A stretch of 64,000 nucleotides of DNA from Thermincola ferriacetica (GCF_001263415.1 NZ_LGTE01000003.1:1-64000), one strand, 5' to 3'; shown: positions 47,995 through 57,210, counted from the stretch's first letter. A program made the numbers and translations. The notes: generated by a model from the letters alone, not told the origin.

Positions 47995-50415
47995 TTAAAT
48001 CGCCGACCGGTAGTTTTCGATTTTATGGGCATAAGTTGCGGCAATCTCTTCTGCGGTTTTATCATTGTTTGCCTCGCTTAGCACCCGGAACACCGGTTCC
48101 TCGTGGTCGGGCAGAATCAAGGCCCAGCCGTTTTTGTGATAAATTTTAATGCCATCTATCAACTCCACTTGCTCCCCTTTAATCTCTTCTATTAAACGGC
48201 GCATAACCGTGCCTTTGGCTCCCCACGGGCACTGCACCAACTGCTTATGCAGGTGCGGCTGCGGAATGGCCCGTAGTACTTCAGAAAGTTTTTTATTCTG
48301 CATGGCCAGAAACTCAATCAACTTGATACCCATATATACCCCGTCAAAATAAGGCTGAAAGAGACTGTCCTTGGTAACTTCCATCATGGCACGGGGGTTA
48401 GCCCTGGTACGAACTATTTCACCGTTATATTGTTCCGCAATGCGTTCAATAATCGAAGGCGCCGTTATGGGAACACCCAACATCCTGCTCTGCCCCGATT
48501 TAAAAACAATGTAGGTCCACAGGCACAGCAGATTCTCATCAGTGATAACCTGTCCGTCATCACTTATGAAGACAGCCAGATCGGCATTACTGTTCAGGTA
48601 AATGGCCAAATCCATACTATTTTGCAGGACCAGGGACGACAGACTTTCCGGAGAATAATCCTCGAAATGCACGGTTGTTAACCGGCAGCCCAGTTTTTCC
48701 AACACTTCCGGCAGGGAGCAGTTGGTGTTTTTACTGTCATAGGCCAGCAATACTTTGTACCGGCGTGCCCTGATCTGTTCTACCGCTACACTTTGCAACA
48801 TTGTATCTATGTAACCGTCGCACAATCCGGTCATGTATCTTATTTCCCCTAACTGTCGGGGAATTGCCCGGCGGAAATCTTCCTGGTAAAAAGCATTTTC
48901 GATTTTCCGCTCAACATCCTTGCCGATATTGATGCCGTTTTCGTCCAGGATTTCTATAAGAATTTTATGGTTGGCAACGGGCGGGAGCATCCGGATATGC
49001 AATCCTCCTTTGGCCGCCAATTGCTTAACGGCAAACCTACTGACCGGCGTCCGGCAGATGCCGATATCATGCACTGTAATCCCTGCAGCCAGGAGACCGG
49101 CTTTAATGGCCTTCTTCATAACCTGTGAAGCCGAGTGATAATCTGACCCTACGACTACCCTGGTGTTCACCGGTATGGACGCCCCGTAAGCTAAAGCCAG
49201 TTTAACTGCCATATCCGGTGTAACCTCAACGTTAACAATACCGCTGATGCCGTTGTACGCAAACAGGTTACGTCTGTATACGTCACTCCAAATCAATGAA
49301 GTATTTACCACCGAGTTGTCTTCCACAATTTTTTCCGGCCATAATTTCACCTGGGGTTTAATCATGACCCTGTTACCCAGGAAACAATCGTCTCCAATCA
49401 CTGCCCCTTCAAATACTGAGGTGTTGGACTGCACCCTGTTATGATGGCATACTACCGCGCCTCTGAGTTCCACATTTTGGTCAATATAATTGTAATCCCA
49501 AAGAATACTTCTTTTGATAGAAGCTTTATTCCTAATAGTATTATTGTTTCCGATTATGGTATACTCTCCCAGTTCCACATCCTGGTCTATATAACAGTTA
49601 TCGCCTATATAAACTGGGCGCCCGGTAAATTTTACGCCAGGATGGATTTCCGTGTTTTCACCGATCCATAAACCATCTTCCACCATGCGCACTTTCAGCG
49701 GCACATTTACCAGACCGTCCAGCAAATCGAAATGAGTCTGCCGGTACTGTTCCAGACTTCCTATATCTGACCAGTAACCCGTGGCAATATACCCATAAAG
49801 TTCTCTGCCTTTTTCCATCAACAGCGGAAACAGGTCTTTACTGAAGTCAAAGAAAATATCTTTATCAAAGTAATTGAAAATTTCCGGCTCAATGACATAA
49901 ATTCCTGTGTTTACCGTGTCACTGAATACTTCCCCCCAACTGGGTTTTTCCAGGAAGCGGATTATTTTCCCACTATCATCGCACATTACTACCCCGTATT
50001 CCAGAGGGTTTGCCACCTTAGCCAGGACCAGGGTGACGATGCCCTTTTTCTCTTTATGGTAAGCAACAGCTTTGGTCAAGTCATAATCAGTTATACCGTC
50101 GCCGCTGATAACCAAAAAGGTTTCGTCAAGAAATTCAGCGGCATTTCTCACGCTTCCTGCCGTTCCCAGCGGAATGGTCTCCTCAAAGTAATGCAATTGA
50201 ACTCCGTATCGTAAACCATCGCCAAAATATTCTTTGATTTTATCCGGCAGGTATTGCAGTGTGACGGCTATCTCCGTAATCCCGTGCTTCCTTAGTAATT
50301 CGATGGCATACTCCATCACCGGCTTGTTCAGTACCGGCACCATCGGTTTTGGTTTGTTGCAGGTCAGCGGCCTCAGCCGCGAGCCCTGCCCCCCAGCCAT
50401 AATAACAGCTTTCAT
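47995..50415 (-). CDS. Sugar nucleotidyltransferase fused to degenerate phosphomannomutase domain
   Basis: The 806-residue protein has three parts. Residues 1-230 are a nucleotidyltransferase (MKAVIMAGGQGSRLRPLT, NKPVMEYAIELL, SGDGITD). Residues 245-370 are a left-handed beta-helix of hexapeptide repeats (YIGDNCYIDQDVELGEY). The rest resembles phosphomannomutase, but the active loops are lost: where TASHNP and DGDADR are expected it reads LPPVANHK and NSNADLAVF. It probably makes a GDP- or UDP-type sugar donor, with the last domain regulatory or structural. ATG 50415 fits the family start. It is the last gene of the glycan set. Confidence 0.82.
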   Translation of the reverse strand: MKAVIMAGGQGSRLRPLTCNKPKPMVPVLNKPVMEYAIELLRKHGITEIAVTLQYLPDKIKEYFGDGLRYGVQLHYFEETIPLGTAGSVRNAAEFLDETFLVISGDGITDYDLTKAVAYHKEKKGIVTLVLAKVANPLEYGVVMCDDSGKIIRFLEKPSWGEVFSDTVNTGIYVIEPEIFNYFDKDIFFDFSKDLFPLLMEKGRELYGYIATGYWSDIGSLEQYRQTHFDLLDGLVNVPLKVRMVEDGLWIGENTEIHPGVKFTGRPVYIGDNCYIDQDVELGEYTIIGNNNTIRNKASIKRSILWDYNYIDQNVELRGAVVCHHNRVQSNTSVFEGAVIGDDCFLGNRVMIKPQVKLWPEKIVEDNSVVNTSLIWSDVYRRNLFAYNGISGIVNVEVTPDMAVKLALAYGASIPVNTRVVVGSDYHSASQVMKKAIKAGLLAAGITVHDIGICRTPVSRFAVKQLAAKGGLHIRMLPPVANHKILIEILDENGINIGKDVERKIENAFYQEDFRRAIPRQLGEIRYMTGLCDGYIDTMLQSVAVEQIRARRYKVLLAYDSKNTNCSLPEVLEKLGCRLTTVHFEDYSPESLSSLVLQNSMDLAIYLNSNADLAVFISDDGQVITDENLLCLWTYIVFKSGQSRMLGVPITAPSIIERIAEQYNGEIVRTRANPRAMMEVTKDSLFQPYFDGVYMGIKLIEFLAMQNKKLSEVLRAIPQPHLHKQLVQCPWGAKGTVMRRLIEEIKGEQVELIDGIKIYHKNGWALILPDHEEPVFRVLSEANNDKTAEEIAATYAHKIENYRSAI

Positions 50416-50511
50416 GTCTCCCACCATCCCTTTCTTTTTTCTCCCTAAAGGCTAAGCAAAACAGAAGTAAAAGCTTTGGAAAAAACTCTTCAAGGGCTGT
50501 CAGCATGTTTT

Positions 50512-53346
50512 TTAAGAAATATAACCGGTGGCCCTGGCTAAACGGAGAATCTCATGGTAAACCTCCATAGTATCCCGGGCAATTATATCCCAATTATAAA
50601 TTTTGGTAACCTTATCCCAGGCATTGTTGTCTAATCTTTTGGCCAGGGCTTCATCCTTCAACAGAGTTACTATATAGTGGGCCAGAGCCCGGAAATCACC
50701 GGGGTAAAATTTCAGTCCATCCACTTCATGTTCTATTACTTCACCTAGCCCGCCGGTTTCCGATACTATGACGGGCGTGTGCGCCGCCATTGCTTCCAGA
50801 GCAACAATGCCGAAAGGTTCGTAAAGGCTTGGAAAAACGGCCACATCAGCAGCGTGCAGGAGTTTATTCCGCGTATCGTCATCAGTGAAACCCGTAAAAA
50901 ACACTTTACCGGCAACCCCCAGTTGGTCAGCCAGCCACTTGAGATGGTCACCGTACGGTCCTTTGCCGGAAATAATAAACTTGGCATTTGGATATTGATT
51001 TAACACAACAGGAACGGCTTCCAGCAATACCTGCACTCCTTTTTCCGGAACCAGTCGCCCCACGAAATAGACGATTTTTTCTTCCGGCAGAGCGTACTTG
51101 TTTCTAAAACCCGGCTCTATAATCGCTGGGGTTATATTGGCCACGTCTACGCCATTTGGAATTATCCTTATTTTATCCCCCGGCAACTGGAATATCTGCG
51201 CTATTTCGGCAGCCATGTACTTACTGCAGCATATTACCTTCCAGGCCTCGTAAGTCAACCCCCATTCCACATCGTTAATATACCTCTGCATATCATTGTG
51301 CAGGCCATGATTACGCCCATACTCAGTAGCATGCACCGTCGCCACCAGCGGGATATTAAATTCATGTTTCAAGGTCTTACCGGCATGGGCTACCAGCCAG
51401 TCATGGGCATGTATCAAGTCAAACTTGCCAACACTCTTTATAACCTGGGCCGCTTTTTCGGCCATGGCTTCGTTCATCTTAAAAACCCAGCGCAAAAAGT
51501 CTTCCTGTTCGCCGGGAATGTGGTCAAGCCTGTAAACGTGCACTCCTTCCACCACTTCGTAATCCTTGCAGCCCGGAACATGGCAAGTAATTACATGCAC
51601 TTCCTGGCCGTGTCTGACCAAAGCCCTGGACAGATCGTAAACATGCCGCGCTAAACCGCCCACAGTTTTAGGCGGAAATTCCCAGGACAGCATAAAGATT
51701 CTGTCGTGTCGCAGGAATATATTTCTGGTGCGTAAAGGAAAGGGAATAATTTTTGAGCTGTGATGGGAATACATACGGTAGTCTATATTGCTGAAAATAC
51801 TGTCTTGCGCTTCTAAGGCGCTGATTTCTTCTTCATTGAGGCGTTCTTCTTTGATGGCCCAGTAAAGACGGTTAAACTTCGCGATGTGGTCCCTGGTCCT
51901 TCTTACGGCGTAATCTACCGCTGTCTGCATTTTCATAATAAAGGCCCAGTCGCTGCTTTGAGCCAGCAGTAGTTCCCTCGCAGCCTGGTTTAAAGCCCGT
52001 TTATATAAGCCGCCCGCCTGCGGGAACATATTAGCGAGTTCCAGCATCCGCTCCTCGGCCTGGTGAAGATGCCTGTAAATCCAATCGTTGGCCGGGTCAA
52101 GCCAAACCTCGTTAAATCCCTTGTGTCCCCAACTGGACATGGGTAGCTTTGCCACCTGGTTGTTCGGGTATTTATTTAAGTATTCCCAGGGAGTAATTGT
52201 TTTGAAAGTGTCCTGGTCGTAACAAATTTTTCTCAGCAGAAAATCCAGCCACTGCGGACCTTCGTACCACCAATGGCCGAAAAGTTCCGCGTCATAGGGA
52301 GCAACTATGATAGGCTCACGGTCCATGTTCGCCGCCAGATGTTCAATTTGCTTTTCCCGGTTAAACATAAAATTTCCGGCGTGTTCAGCCGCTTTATCCC
52401 GGGCAATATCCGGCTGATAAGGCTCTTTGTAATTTGTTTTGCCGGTAATCCGGTAATATTTAATACCGGTATCTATGCGAATACGGTTTTGAAAAATATA
52501 CGGGCCTATATAATCAATATCCAAGTCGTAGCCAACATCGCGGTAAAATTCCCGGTAATAAAAATCTCCCGGGTAACCCGTCTGCATATCCCAAACCTGT
52601 CGGGAGGTTTCCACATCGCGCCCGAAAGCCGCCACTCCGGCAGGAGTGTACAAAGGCGCATGTACCCCATAATATGGTCTGGGCGTGGCATAAAGCAGGC
52701 CATGGGTATCCACAAAGAAATACTTGATACCGAATTCCTTCAGAATCTCATCGACGCCGGGGTTAAAACCACATTCCGGCAGCCATATACCCCTTGGTCC
52801 TGTGCCAAATACAGAAACAAATAGGTCTACAGCTGTTTTAACCTGGGCCCGTACAGCCTGCTTGGTAAGCATAAGGGGCAGGTAACCATGGGTAGCACAG
52901 CTGGTAATGATTTCGACCTTGCCCGAATCCCTCAGTTGCTTAAACGCTTTAACCAAATCCATCCGATATTTGTCAACATAGGTTTTTCGGATGCCCTTAA
53001 ATTTTTCCAGATACATTTGGGCAACCCTGTGATACTCAGGCTGCCCCTCTGTTCTTATTACTTCTTTCTCGGCCAGTTCAATCAGTTTATGCAAACGTTT
53101 TAAATACCGGTGCTGCAGCATAGGATCCGTCATCATACAAATTAACGGCGGTGAAAGAGATATGGTAATACGAAAATCAACATTATCCCTGATTAAGCCG
53201 TCAAAAACATCAATTAATGGTATGTATGATTCCGTAAGGGCTTCAAAAAACCAGTTTTCTTCCAGGTAGGTATCTTCTTCCAGATGCCTTACATAAGGTA
53301 AGTGGGCATGAAGAACCATTGCTAAATAACCTTTGGCCACGGGCAT
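50512..53346 (-). CDS. GH57/DUF1957 alpha-glucan branching domain fused to GT4 glycosyltransferase
   Basis: The 944-residue fusion starts with a GH57-type domain (about 1-530). It has the substrate His (VLHAHLPYVRH), the nucleophile Glu191 in WLPECGF and Asp352 in APYDAELFGHWW, all typical of GH57 branching enzymes. The second half (about 545-940) is a GT-B glycosyltransferase of the GT4/glycogen-synthase type, with SWEFPPKTVGGLARH, GRLVPEKGVQVL and EPFGIVALEAMA. It could elongate and branch an alpha-glucan in one protein. The ATG follows GGAGGAGG. Its neighbours supply the nucleotide sugar. Confidence 0.9.
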   Translation of the reverse strand: MPVAKGYLAMVLHAHLPYVRHLEEDTYLEENWFFEALTESYIPLIDVFDGLIRDNVDFRITISLSPPLICMMTDPMLQHRYLKRLHKLIELAEKEVIRTEGQPEYHRVAQMYLEKFKGIRKTYVDKYRMDLVKAFKQLRDSGKVEIITSCATHGYLPLMLTKQAVRAQVKTAVDLFVSVFGTGPRGIWLPECGFNPGVDEILKEFGIKYFFVDTHGLLYATPRPYYGVHAPLYTPAGVAAFGRDVETSRQVWDMQTGYPGDFYYREFYRDVGYDLDIDYIGPYIFQNRIRIDTGIKYYRITGKTNYKEPYQPDIARDKAAEHAGNFMFNREKQIEHLAANMDREPIIVAPYDAELFGHWWYEGPQWLDFLLRKICYDQDTFKTITPWEYLNKYPNNQVAKLPMSSWGHKGFNEVWLDPANDWIYRHLHQAEERMLELANMFPQAGGLYKRALNQAARELLLAQSSDWAFIMKMQTAVDYAVRRTRDHIAKFNRLYWAIKEERLNEEEISALEAQDSIFSNIDYRMYSHHSSKIIPFPLRTRNIFLRHDRIFMLSWEFPPKTVGGLARHVYDLSRALVRHGQEVHVITCHVPGCKDYEVVEGVHVYRLDHIPGEQEDFLRWVFKMNEAMAEKAAQVIKSVGKFDLIHAHDWLVAHAGKTLKHEFNIPLVATVHATEYGRNHGLHNDMQRYINDVEWGLTYEAWKVICCSKYMAAEIAQIFQLPGDKIRIIPNGVDVANITPAIIEPGFRNKYALPEEKIVYFVGRLVPEKGVQVLLEAVPVVLNQYPNAKFIISGKGPYGDHLKWLADQLGVAGKVFFTGFTDDDTRNKLLHAADVAVFPSLYEPFGIVALEAMAAHTPVIVSETGGLGEVIEHEVDGLKFYPGDFRALAHYIVTLLKDEALAKRLDNNAWDKVTKIYNWDIIARDTMEVYHEILRLARATGYIS

Positions 53347-53359
53347 TTCCTCCTCCGGG

Positions 53360-53872
53360 TCATGGTACTGATTGCGCGTTAGATTCCAGGTTAACTTTTT
53401 TGAATAAATTATAGCTGCTCAATGTTTCTACCTTAACCAATTCTGACCTGTCAAGCAGGTCGGCCCAGACTAACCCGCTGCCGTCGGCCAGAGAATCTCT
53501 TGGCGTAGTCACAGTATTTGACCTTAATATAGTAATAAAGCGTCCATCGGGAGTAATAACTCCCAAATCCACACAATAAGAAGTATTCGCCTTCATATGA
53601 TGCAGGTACCAGTTATCCGCCATTGCATGGATAGCTATATCAAAATAGCTGTGAGCATTTCTTCCGTTAAAGTTGATCCCTGTTACATCGTAGACCCGCA
53701 TAATGAGCGGGACTTCTCCCCAGGAACAGTTATATTCCTCAGCCAGAACACTGCGCTGCTTTTCGGAAAATTCCCAGTAGGCAAATAAACAATAGGGGTC
53801 TCTTATTAGTAATACTAAGTGATTCTTGTTATAATTGTGCGGAAAATAACTGTCCGTGCTGTGTGAAAGCAA
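53360..53872 (-). CDS. DUF4912 protein
   Basis: The 170-residue protein has the DUF4912 pattern: HLVLLIRDPYCLFAYWEF, LIMRVYDVTG, a conserved Tyr/Asp/Trp centre (YFDIAIH, NWYLHH) and YCVDLGVITPDGRF. The fold is probably an immunoglobulin-like beta sandwich that may bind glycan. It lies just before the GH57-GT4 gene, a pairing I recall from other clostridia. TTG 53872 is 6 nt after GGGGGAG; a GTG 18 nt upstream lacks a ribosome site. It is the first gene of the glycan operon. Confidence 0.8.
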   Translation of the reverse strand: MLSHSTDSYFPHNYNKNHLVLLIRDPYCLFAYWEFSEKQRSVLAEEYNCSWGEVPLIMRVYDVTGINFNGRNAHSYFDIAIHAMADNWYLHHMKANTSYCVDLGVITPDGRFITILRSNTVTTPRDSLADGSGLVWADLLDRSELVKVETLSSYNLFKKVNLESNAQSVP

Positions 53873-54177
53873 GTTCCTCTCCCCCTTCACCGTTAACCGC
53901 GTAAATATCCTTATGCCGCGGTACTCAAAGCATTTAGCTTACTTAGTAAAACTTTTCTCCTCTTAAGAAAATTTTCCTTCAGAAAAATGGTAAAAAATAC
54001 TGTAATCACTAATAGTCATAATAGTGTGAAAATTACACGGGGCAGTCAACAACATCTCATGCGGTAGGCCCACGCTGATAATTTTATGCAGTAAGGGTGA
54101 AAAAAATCCGGTAAATCAAAAAACTGAAGAAAAAGACTGGCCGTAAATTTTTCTGACCTTGAATTATGTAAAAAAAA

Positions 54178-54199
54178 AGCATGCCTTGTGCGGCATACT
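54178..54199 (-). terminator. Terminator in the leader region before the glycan operon
   Basis: An 8-bp stem (one G-U pair; 54178-54185 with 54192-54199) is followed on the minus strand by nine T residues. It lies about 330 nt downstream of the promoter at 54530-54559 and 300 nt upstream of the DUF4912 gene. Confidence 0.8.
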
Positions 54200-54314
54200 T
54201 TCTGAAGGACTGTCCCTGCTTAAAAAACAAGGTTTTCAAGCTCAGGACCTGCAAGGCTGTTTTCATATATTTCACAAAACCCTGATAACGATGAAGATGT
54301 TTTCTTACACATTC

Positions 54315-54410
54315 CTTAGTCCATTTCAACCATAACTCCTTTATAAACCGGACATTCCGGAGCATGGTCTGCGCCCCTGTCTTTCAACAAGTTTGCCATC
54401 AGCAGATAAG
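54315..54410 (-). promoter_or_regulatory. Candidate c-di-GMP-I (GEMM-like) aptamer
   Basis: On the minus strand GGCAAAC (54397 to 54391) is followed by a 6-bp hairpin capped by GAAA (54385 to 54382), then GGCGCAGACC (54375 to 54366). Further on come CTCC/GGAG and GTTATGGTTG (54336 to 54327). This order follows GEMM-I (GGCAAACC, GAAA tetraloop, GACGCAAAGCC, receptor with UAUGGUUGCC). The core differs at a few normally fixed bases, and P1 is not obvious. It may be a variant, a cGAMP type, or a chance likeness. No convincing gene lies in 53891-54565. Confidence 0.42.
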
Positions 54411-54529
54411 CATATGCAGTTATTACCTGCTACAAGTTCAGAAACAGACTAAAGCTCATGTCACGATACCTTTGAATCATGGTTAAACGTCGGCTCCAAT
54501 CTACGGTTTGTCCAATGCTTTGTTATTAT

Positions 54530-54559
54530 ATTGTAGCATGCCCCGGTAAAGCATGTCAA
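54530..54559 (-). promoter_or_regulatory. Strong sigma-A promoter of the 54.5 kb leader
   Basis: TTGACA (54559 to 54554), an 18-bp spacer and TACAAT (54535 to 54530) lie on the minus strand just after the patatin gene. Transcription would run through the candidate aptamer to the terminator at 54178-54199. Confidence 0.75.
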
Positions 54560-54565
54560 TATTTG

Positions 54566-55549
54566 TCATAATTTCAACGCTGTCAACCGCTCACACAGGC
54601 GGTCTATTTCCCGGCTTTGCCCTTGAATAAGCGTTTCCGCCAACAACTGCAATACACGAAGGTTTGTATTGCTTGCATCATCCAGGTCATCATTGCCCTC
54701 GTCGAGCCTGGTCTGAAAACGATAGTACCTTTTCTGACCGTTTCTGTCTGGCAGCAACTGCTGCAACTGGTAGTCGATGGTGTCGCTTACTCCGTCAAAA
54801 ACCACGTTCAGAATAGGCTGCGCCCACCGGAACAGGCCCCATCCCTTTACCTCTTCGTAGGGAAGCGGGCGGGTCAGCTCTCCAGTGCCCAGTGAAACCA
54901 GAACAAAGTCCTCGGCCCCGGGGAACATCCTGATAGCCTCCGCATAAGCACACAGGGCCGGGTTATTGGCAAATACGCCGCCATCAATCAATGCGTAATA
55001 GTCCAGCCCGTCATCGGTAATAATCTGTACCGGCTCGAAATAGGTCGGCGCTGCCGATGTAGCCCGGGCCACAGTTTTCATGGGAAAATCGTACTCCGGT
55101 TTCTCTTTGGCGTATCGGCTCTTAAAGAAAAAGGGTACCCTTCTTTCTATTTCATAACTGGGCACCAGCACCTCTGTCAGCGCATCCTTCAGCCTGGTCG
55201 TTCCGAAATACCGGTCAAGCACACTTTCTATACCGTCAGCCGGATACTTCTCCTCGACAATACTGCCCATAGCCCGGATGCGGTGCCATACGGACCGGGA
55301 AAAAATAACCGGCCCCTCGGTTTTATATAACCGGACCAGGTCTTCCGCCCGGTAAGCCGGCTGCCCCGTATCATCAGGTCTGGTCAGCCCCAGGGCCAAA
55401 ATGCCGCCGGTAGATGTGCCGGCAATCAAATCGAACATCTGACATATGGGTTTACCGGTACGCTGTTCGATTTCAGCCAGAATCAGGGCCGGGATGATGC
55501 CCCGGATGCCCCCGCCGTCAATGGACAGGATTTTTATGGTTTTGGACAT
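54566..55549 (-). CDS. Patatin-like phospholipase
   Basis: The 327-residue protein has the patatin oxyanion motif DGGGIRG (11-17), the nucleophile elbow GTSTG with Ser46 and the catalytic Asp189 in LIDGGVFANNPA. It is intact for a lipid acyl hydrolase. A CBASS effector (CapV) has the same fold, but no cyclic-nucleotide synthase is nearby, so a housekeeping lipase is the simpler reading. The ATG follows GGAGAGAT. No transmembrane segment is seen. Confidence 0.9.
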   Translation of the reverse strand: MSKTIKILSIDGGGIRGIIPALILAEIEQRTGKPICQMFDLIAGTSTGGILALGLTRPDDTGQPAYRAEDLVRLYKTEGPVIFSRSVWHRIRAMGSIVEEKYPADGIESVLDRYFGTTRLKDALTEVLVPSYEIERRVPFFFKSRYAKEKPEYDFPMKTVARATSAAPTYFEPVQIITDDGLDYYALIDGGVFANNPALCAYAEAIRMFPGAEDFVLVSLGTGELTRPLPYEEVKGWGLFRWAQPILNVVFDGVSDTIDYQLQQLLPDRNGQKRYYRFQTRLDEGNDDLDDASNTNLRVLQLLAETLIQGQSREIDRLCERLTALKL

Positions 55550-55695
55550 ATCTCTCCTCCCACTAATTGTCGATTTCCATCAATGTCATTACCTTCTTCA
55601 ACACCATGAGTGCAGCATCAAAAAAAGTAATGCCCCAGCCAGCTCCGACTTAAAATAAACCATTCCTTGCCTGTTTTATTACCTTTGAGTTGACG

Positions 55696-56334
55696 TTAAA
55701 TAAAATACCTGATTCCGCCCCACAAAAAATCCAACGCGAGCCCCAGGAGAAATAGACCACACACCGCTATAATTCCCCGGTACACCCTGTTGCTGATAAA
55801 CCGCCGTCCCCCGGCGACAGCGCCCGAAACCAGTGTATACCAGGCAAAGTCTGCCAATATATGCCCTACAAAAAACAAAGCCACGCCAGCCAATCCAAAC
55901 TTCCGGGCCATCGTCAGGTAACCCAGCCCGATAGTCGCCCACCAGAGCGACCAGTAAGGGTTGGAAAGGCTGGTGAGAATTCCGGCCATAACAGGACCAA
56001 ACCCCTTCTGTTCCCCTGTTCCCTCCAGGTTTAAGGAAATAGTACCCCTTACTGCATTCTTCACCATATCAAAGCCCATGAAAAATAGGAAACCCCCGCC
56101 GGCAATCCCAATCACTGCTGTAACTGCCGGTTTCTTTATAACCAAATTGAGGCCAAGAATCATGCCAGTAACCAGCACCAGTTCCAAAACAGCATGACCG
56201 AGAACCAAAAGAGGACCGGCTTTCGCTCCCCGACGCAGGCTTTCATTTATGGTGACCGTCAATAAAGGTCCCGGCATCATGGCACCCGAAAAACCTACTA
56301 TAAAAGCAGTTAAAAATATACCCGGTATACCCAA
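55696..56334 (-). CDS. LysE/RhtB-family amino-acid exporter
   Basis: The 212-residue membrane protein has six predicted helices. The family start is TAFIVGFSGAMMPGPLLTVTI (Gly-x-x-Pro-Gly-Pro motif) and TSLSNPYWSLWWATIGLG sits in the middle. It probably exports an amino acid or a small amine; the substrate cannot be told from sequence. The TTG start follows AGGAGGTAGGAG. It stands alone between patatin and carbonic anhydrase. Confidence 0.87.
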   Translation of the reverse strand: MGIPGIFLTAFIVGFSGAMMPGPLLTVTINESLRRGAKAGPLLVLGHAVLELVLVTGMILGLNLVIKKPAVTAVIGIAGGGFLFFMGFDMVKNAVRGTISLNLEGTGEQKGFGPVMAGILTSLSNPYWSLWWATIGLGYLTMARKFGLAGVALFFVGHILADFAWYTLVSGAVAGGRRFISNRVYRGIIAVCGLFLLGLALDFLWGGIRYFI

Positions 56335-56380
56335 GACTCCTACCTCCTACCGTCCTTCGTATTAGTTTCAGTTAAAGGGG

Positions 56381-56938
56381 TTACCCCTCAGTATTTGGGG
56401 CATATCCGTTCACCACTACTCTGATTTCCCCGTTGTCCGGGCAAAAAAGCAGCCCGTGCACAGGAACTTCGCGGGGAATTAAAGGCGAACGCCGAATGGT
56501 TTCGACAGCATGCCGAATGTTTTCTTCCGTATCATTAAAAGAGCCGATCCAGGCAAGGATATTCATGTTTTGAAGTTCTTCTTCCGGCACCCCCGCTTCC
56601 CGCATGCGGGTAATCAGAACCCCTTCTTCCACAGTGGCCATACCACAGTCCAAATGGCCAATCACAAGGATTTCTTTTACCCCCATCAGGTAAACCGCCG
56701 CCGCCAGACTTCGAATAACATCCGTACAACCGTCTCTGATAGTATTGCCGGCATTTTTAATAATTTTGGCATCGCCTCTGCGAATTCCGAGAGCAGGCTC
56801 CAGGAATTCCACCAGTCTCGTATCCATACAGGTAAAAATGGCCACTTGCTTTTTGGGTTTACTGGAAACCTTCTTTATCAAATCCTTATACTCACTGACA
56901 AAGAGCTTATTGGCGGCCAGAATTTCCTTTAAAATCAA
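56381..56938 (-). CDS. Beta-class carbonic anhydrase
   Basis: The 185-residue zinc enzyme has the ligand and dyad motif Cys-x-Asp-x-Arg (TCMDTRL) and the second ligands His-x2-Cys (GHLDCGM). KNAGNTIRD lies between them. It interconverts CO2 and bicarbonate. TTG 56938 is 7 nt after AAAGGAGG; the frame continues upstream for 12 codons without a ribosome site. In an anaerobe that fixes or releases CO2 this helps supply bicarbonate. Confidence 0.92.
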   Translation of the reverse strand: MILKEILAANKLFVSEYKDLIKKVSSKPKKQVAIFTCMDTRLVEFLEPALGIRRGDAKIIKNAGNTIRDGCTDVIRSLAAAVYLMGVKEILVIGHLDCGMATVEEGVLITRMREAGVPEEELQNMNILAWIGSFNDTEENIRHAVETIRRSPLIPREVPVHGLLFCPDNGEIRVVVNGYAPNTEG

Positions 56939-57011
56939 ACTGCTGCCTCCTTTACCAAGGTTTTCGAAATACATAAAAATATATATTCAATTTTCGCAGT
57001 TCTATTAGCAC

Positions 57012-57190
57012 GGTAACGGTGAAACAATAAGTTGATTTTATTATACTATATGTTCTTTTTTAGTGAAACAAAAAAGCCGTTAAAAGTAGCTTCCGCTATC
57101 TTTTAACAGCCAAAAAGTAATTTAACAAAGCGGCTGGTGGCCCAATATAACCAATGGAACGGTAAAACAACCGTTGTAACAGCAACTCAT
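57012..57190. repeat. Degenerate dispersed-repeat ends and a terminator
   Basis: GGTGAAACAATAAGTTG (near 57013) is the inverse of CAACTTATTGTTTCACC near 14.42 kb. GGTAAAACAACCGTTG (near 57160) matches the other end motif near 14.84 and 37.63 kb. Between them lies a strong hairpin, listed separately. Confidence 0.6.
57076..57111 (-). terminator. Terminator of the DUF2318/ABC operon
   Basis: GTTAAAAG(A)TAGC pairs with GCTACTTTTAAC on the minus strand, extended by GGC/GCT, followed by TTTTTTG. It lies 100 bp after the last permease gene. Confidence 0.8.
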
Positions 57191-57210
57191 TTCTTAAAGG
57201 TGAATGTTGA

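Noticed and set aside
54220-54312. 30-codon frame (MCKKTSSSLSGFC...) between the aptamer and the terminator
   Set aside because: The only ribosome-like site overlaps the start codon, and no family is recognised. It could be a leader peptide but cannot be supported.
54084-54365. 93-codon open frame on the minus strand in the 54 kb leader
   Set aside because: It reads through a strong terminator and the candidate aptamer, and the protein has low-complexity aromatic runs.
54566-55549. Patatin gene as a CBASS (CapV) defence effector
   Set aside because: No cyclic-nucleotide synthase, Cap2/Cap3 or other defence gene is adjacent. The neighbours are ordinary metabolic genes.
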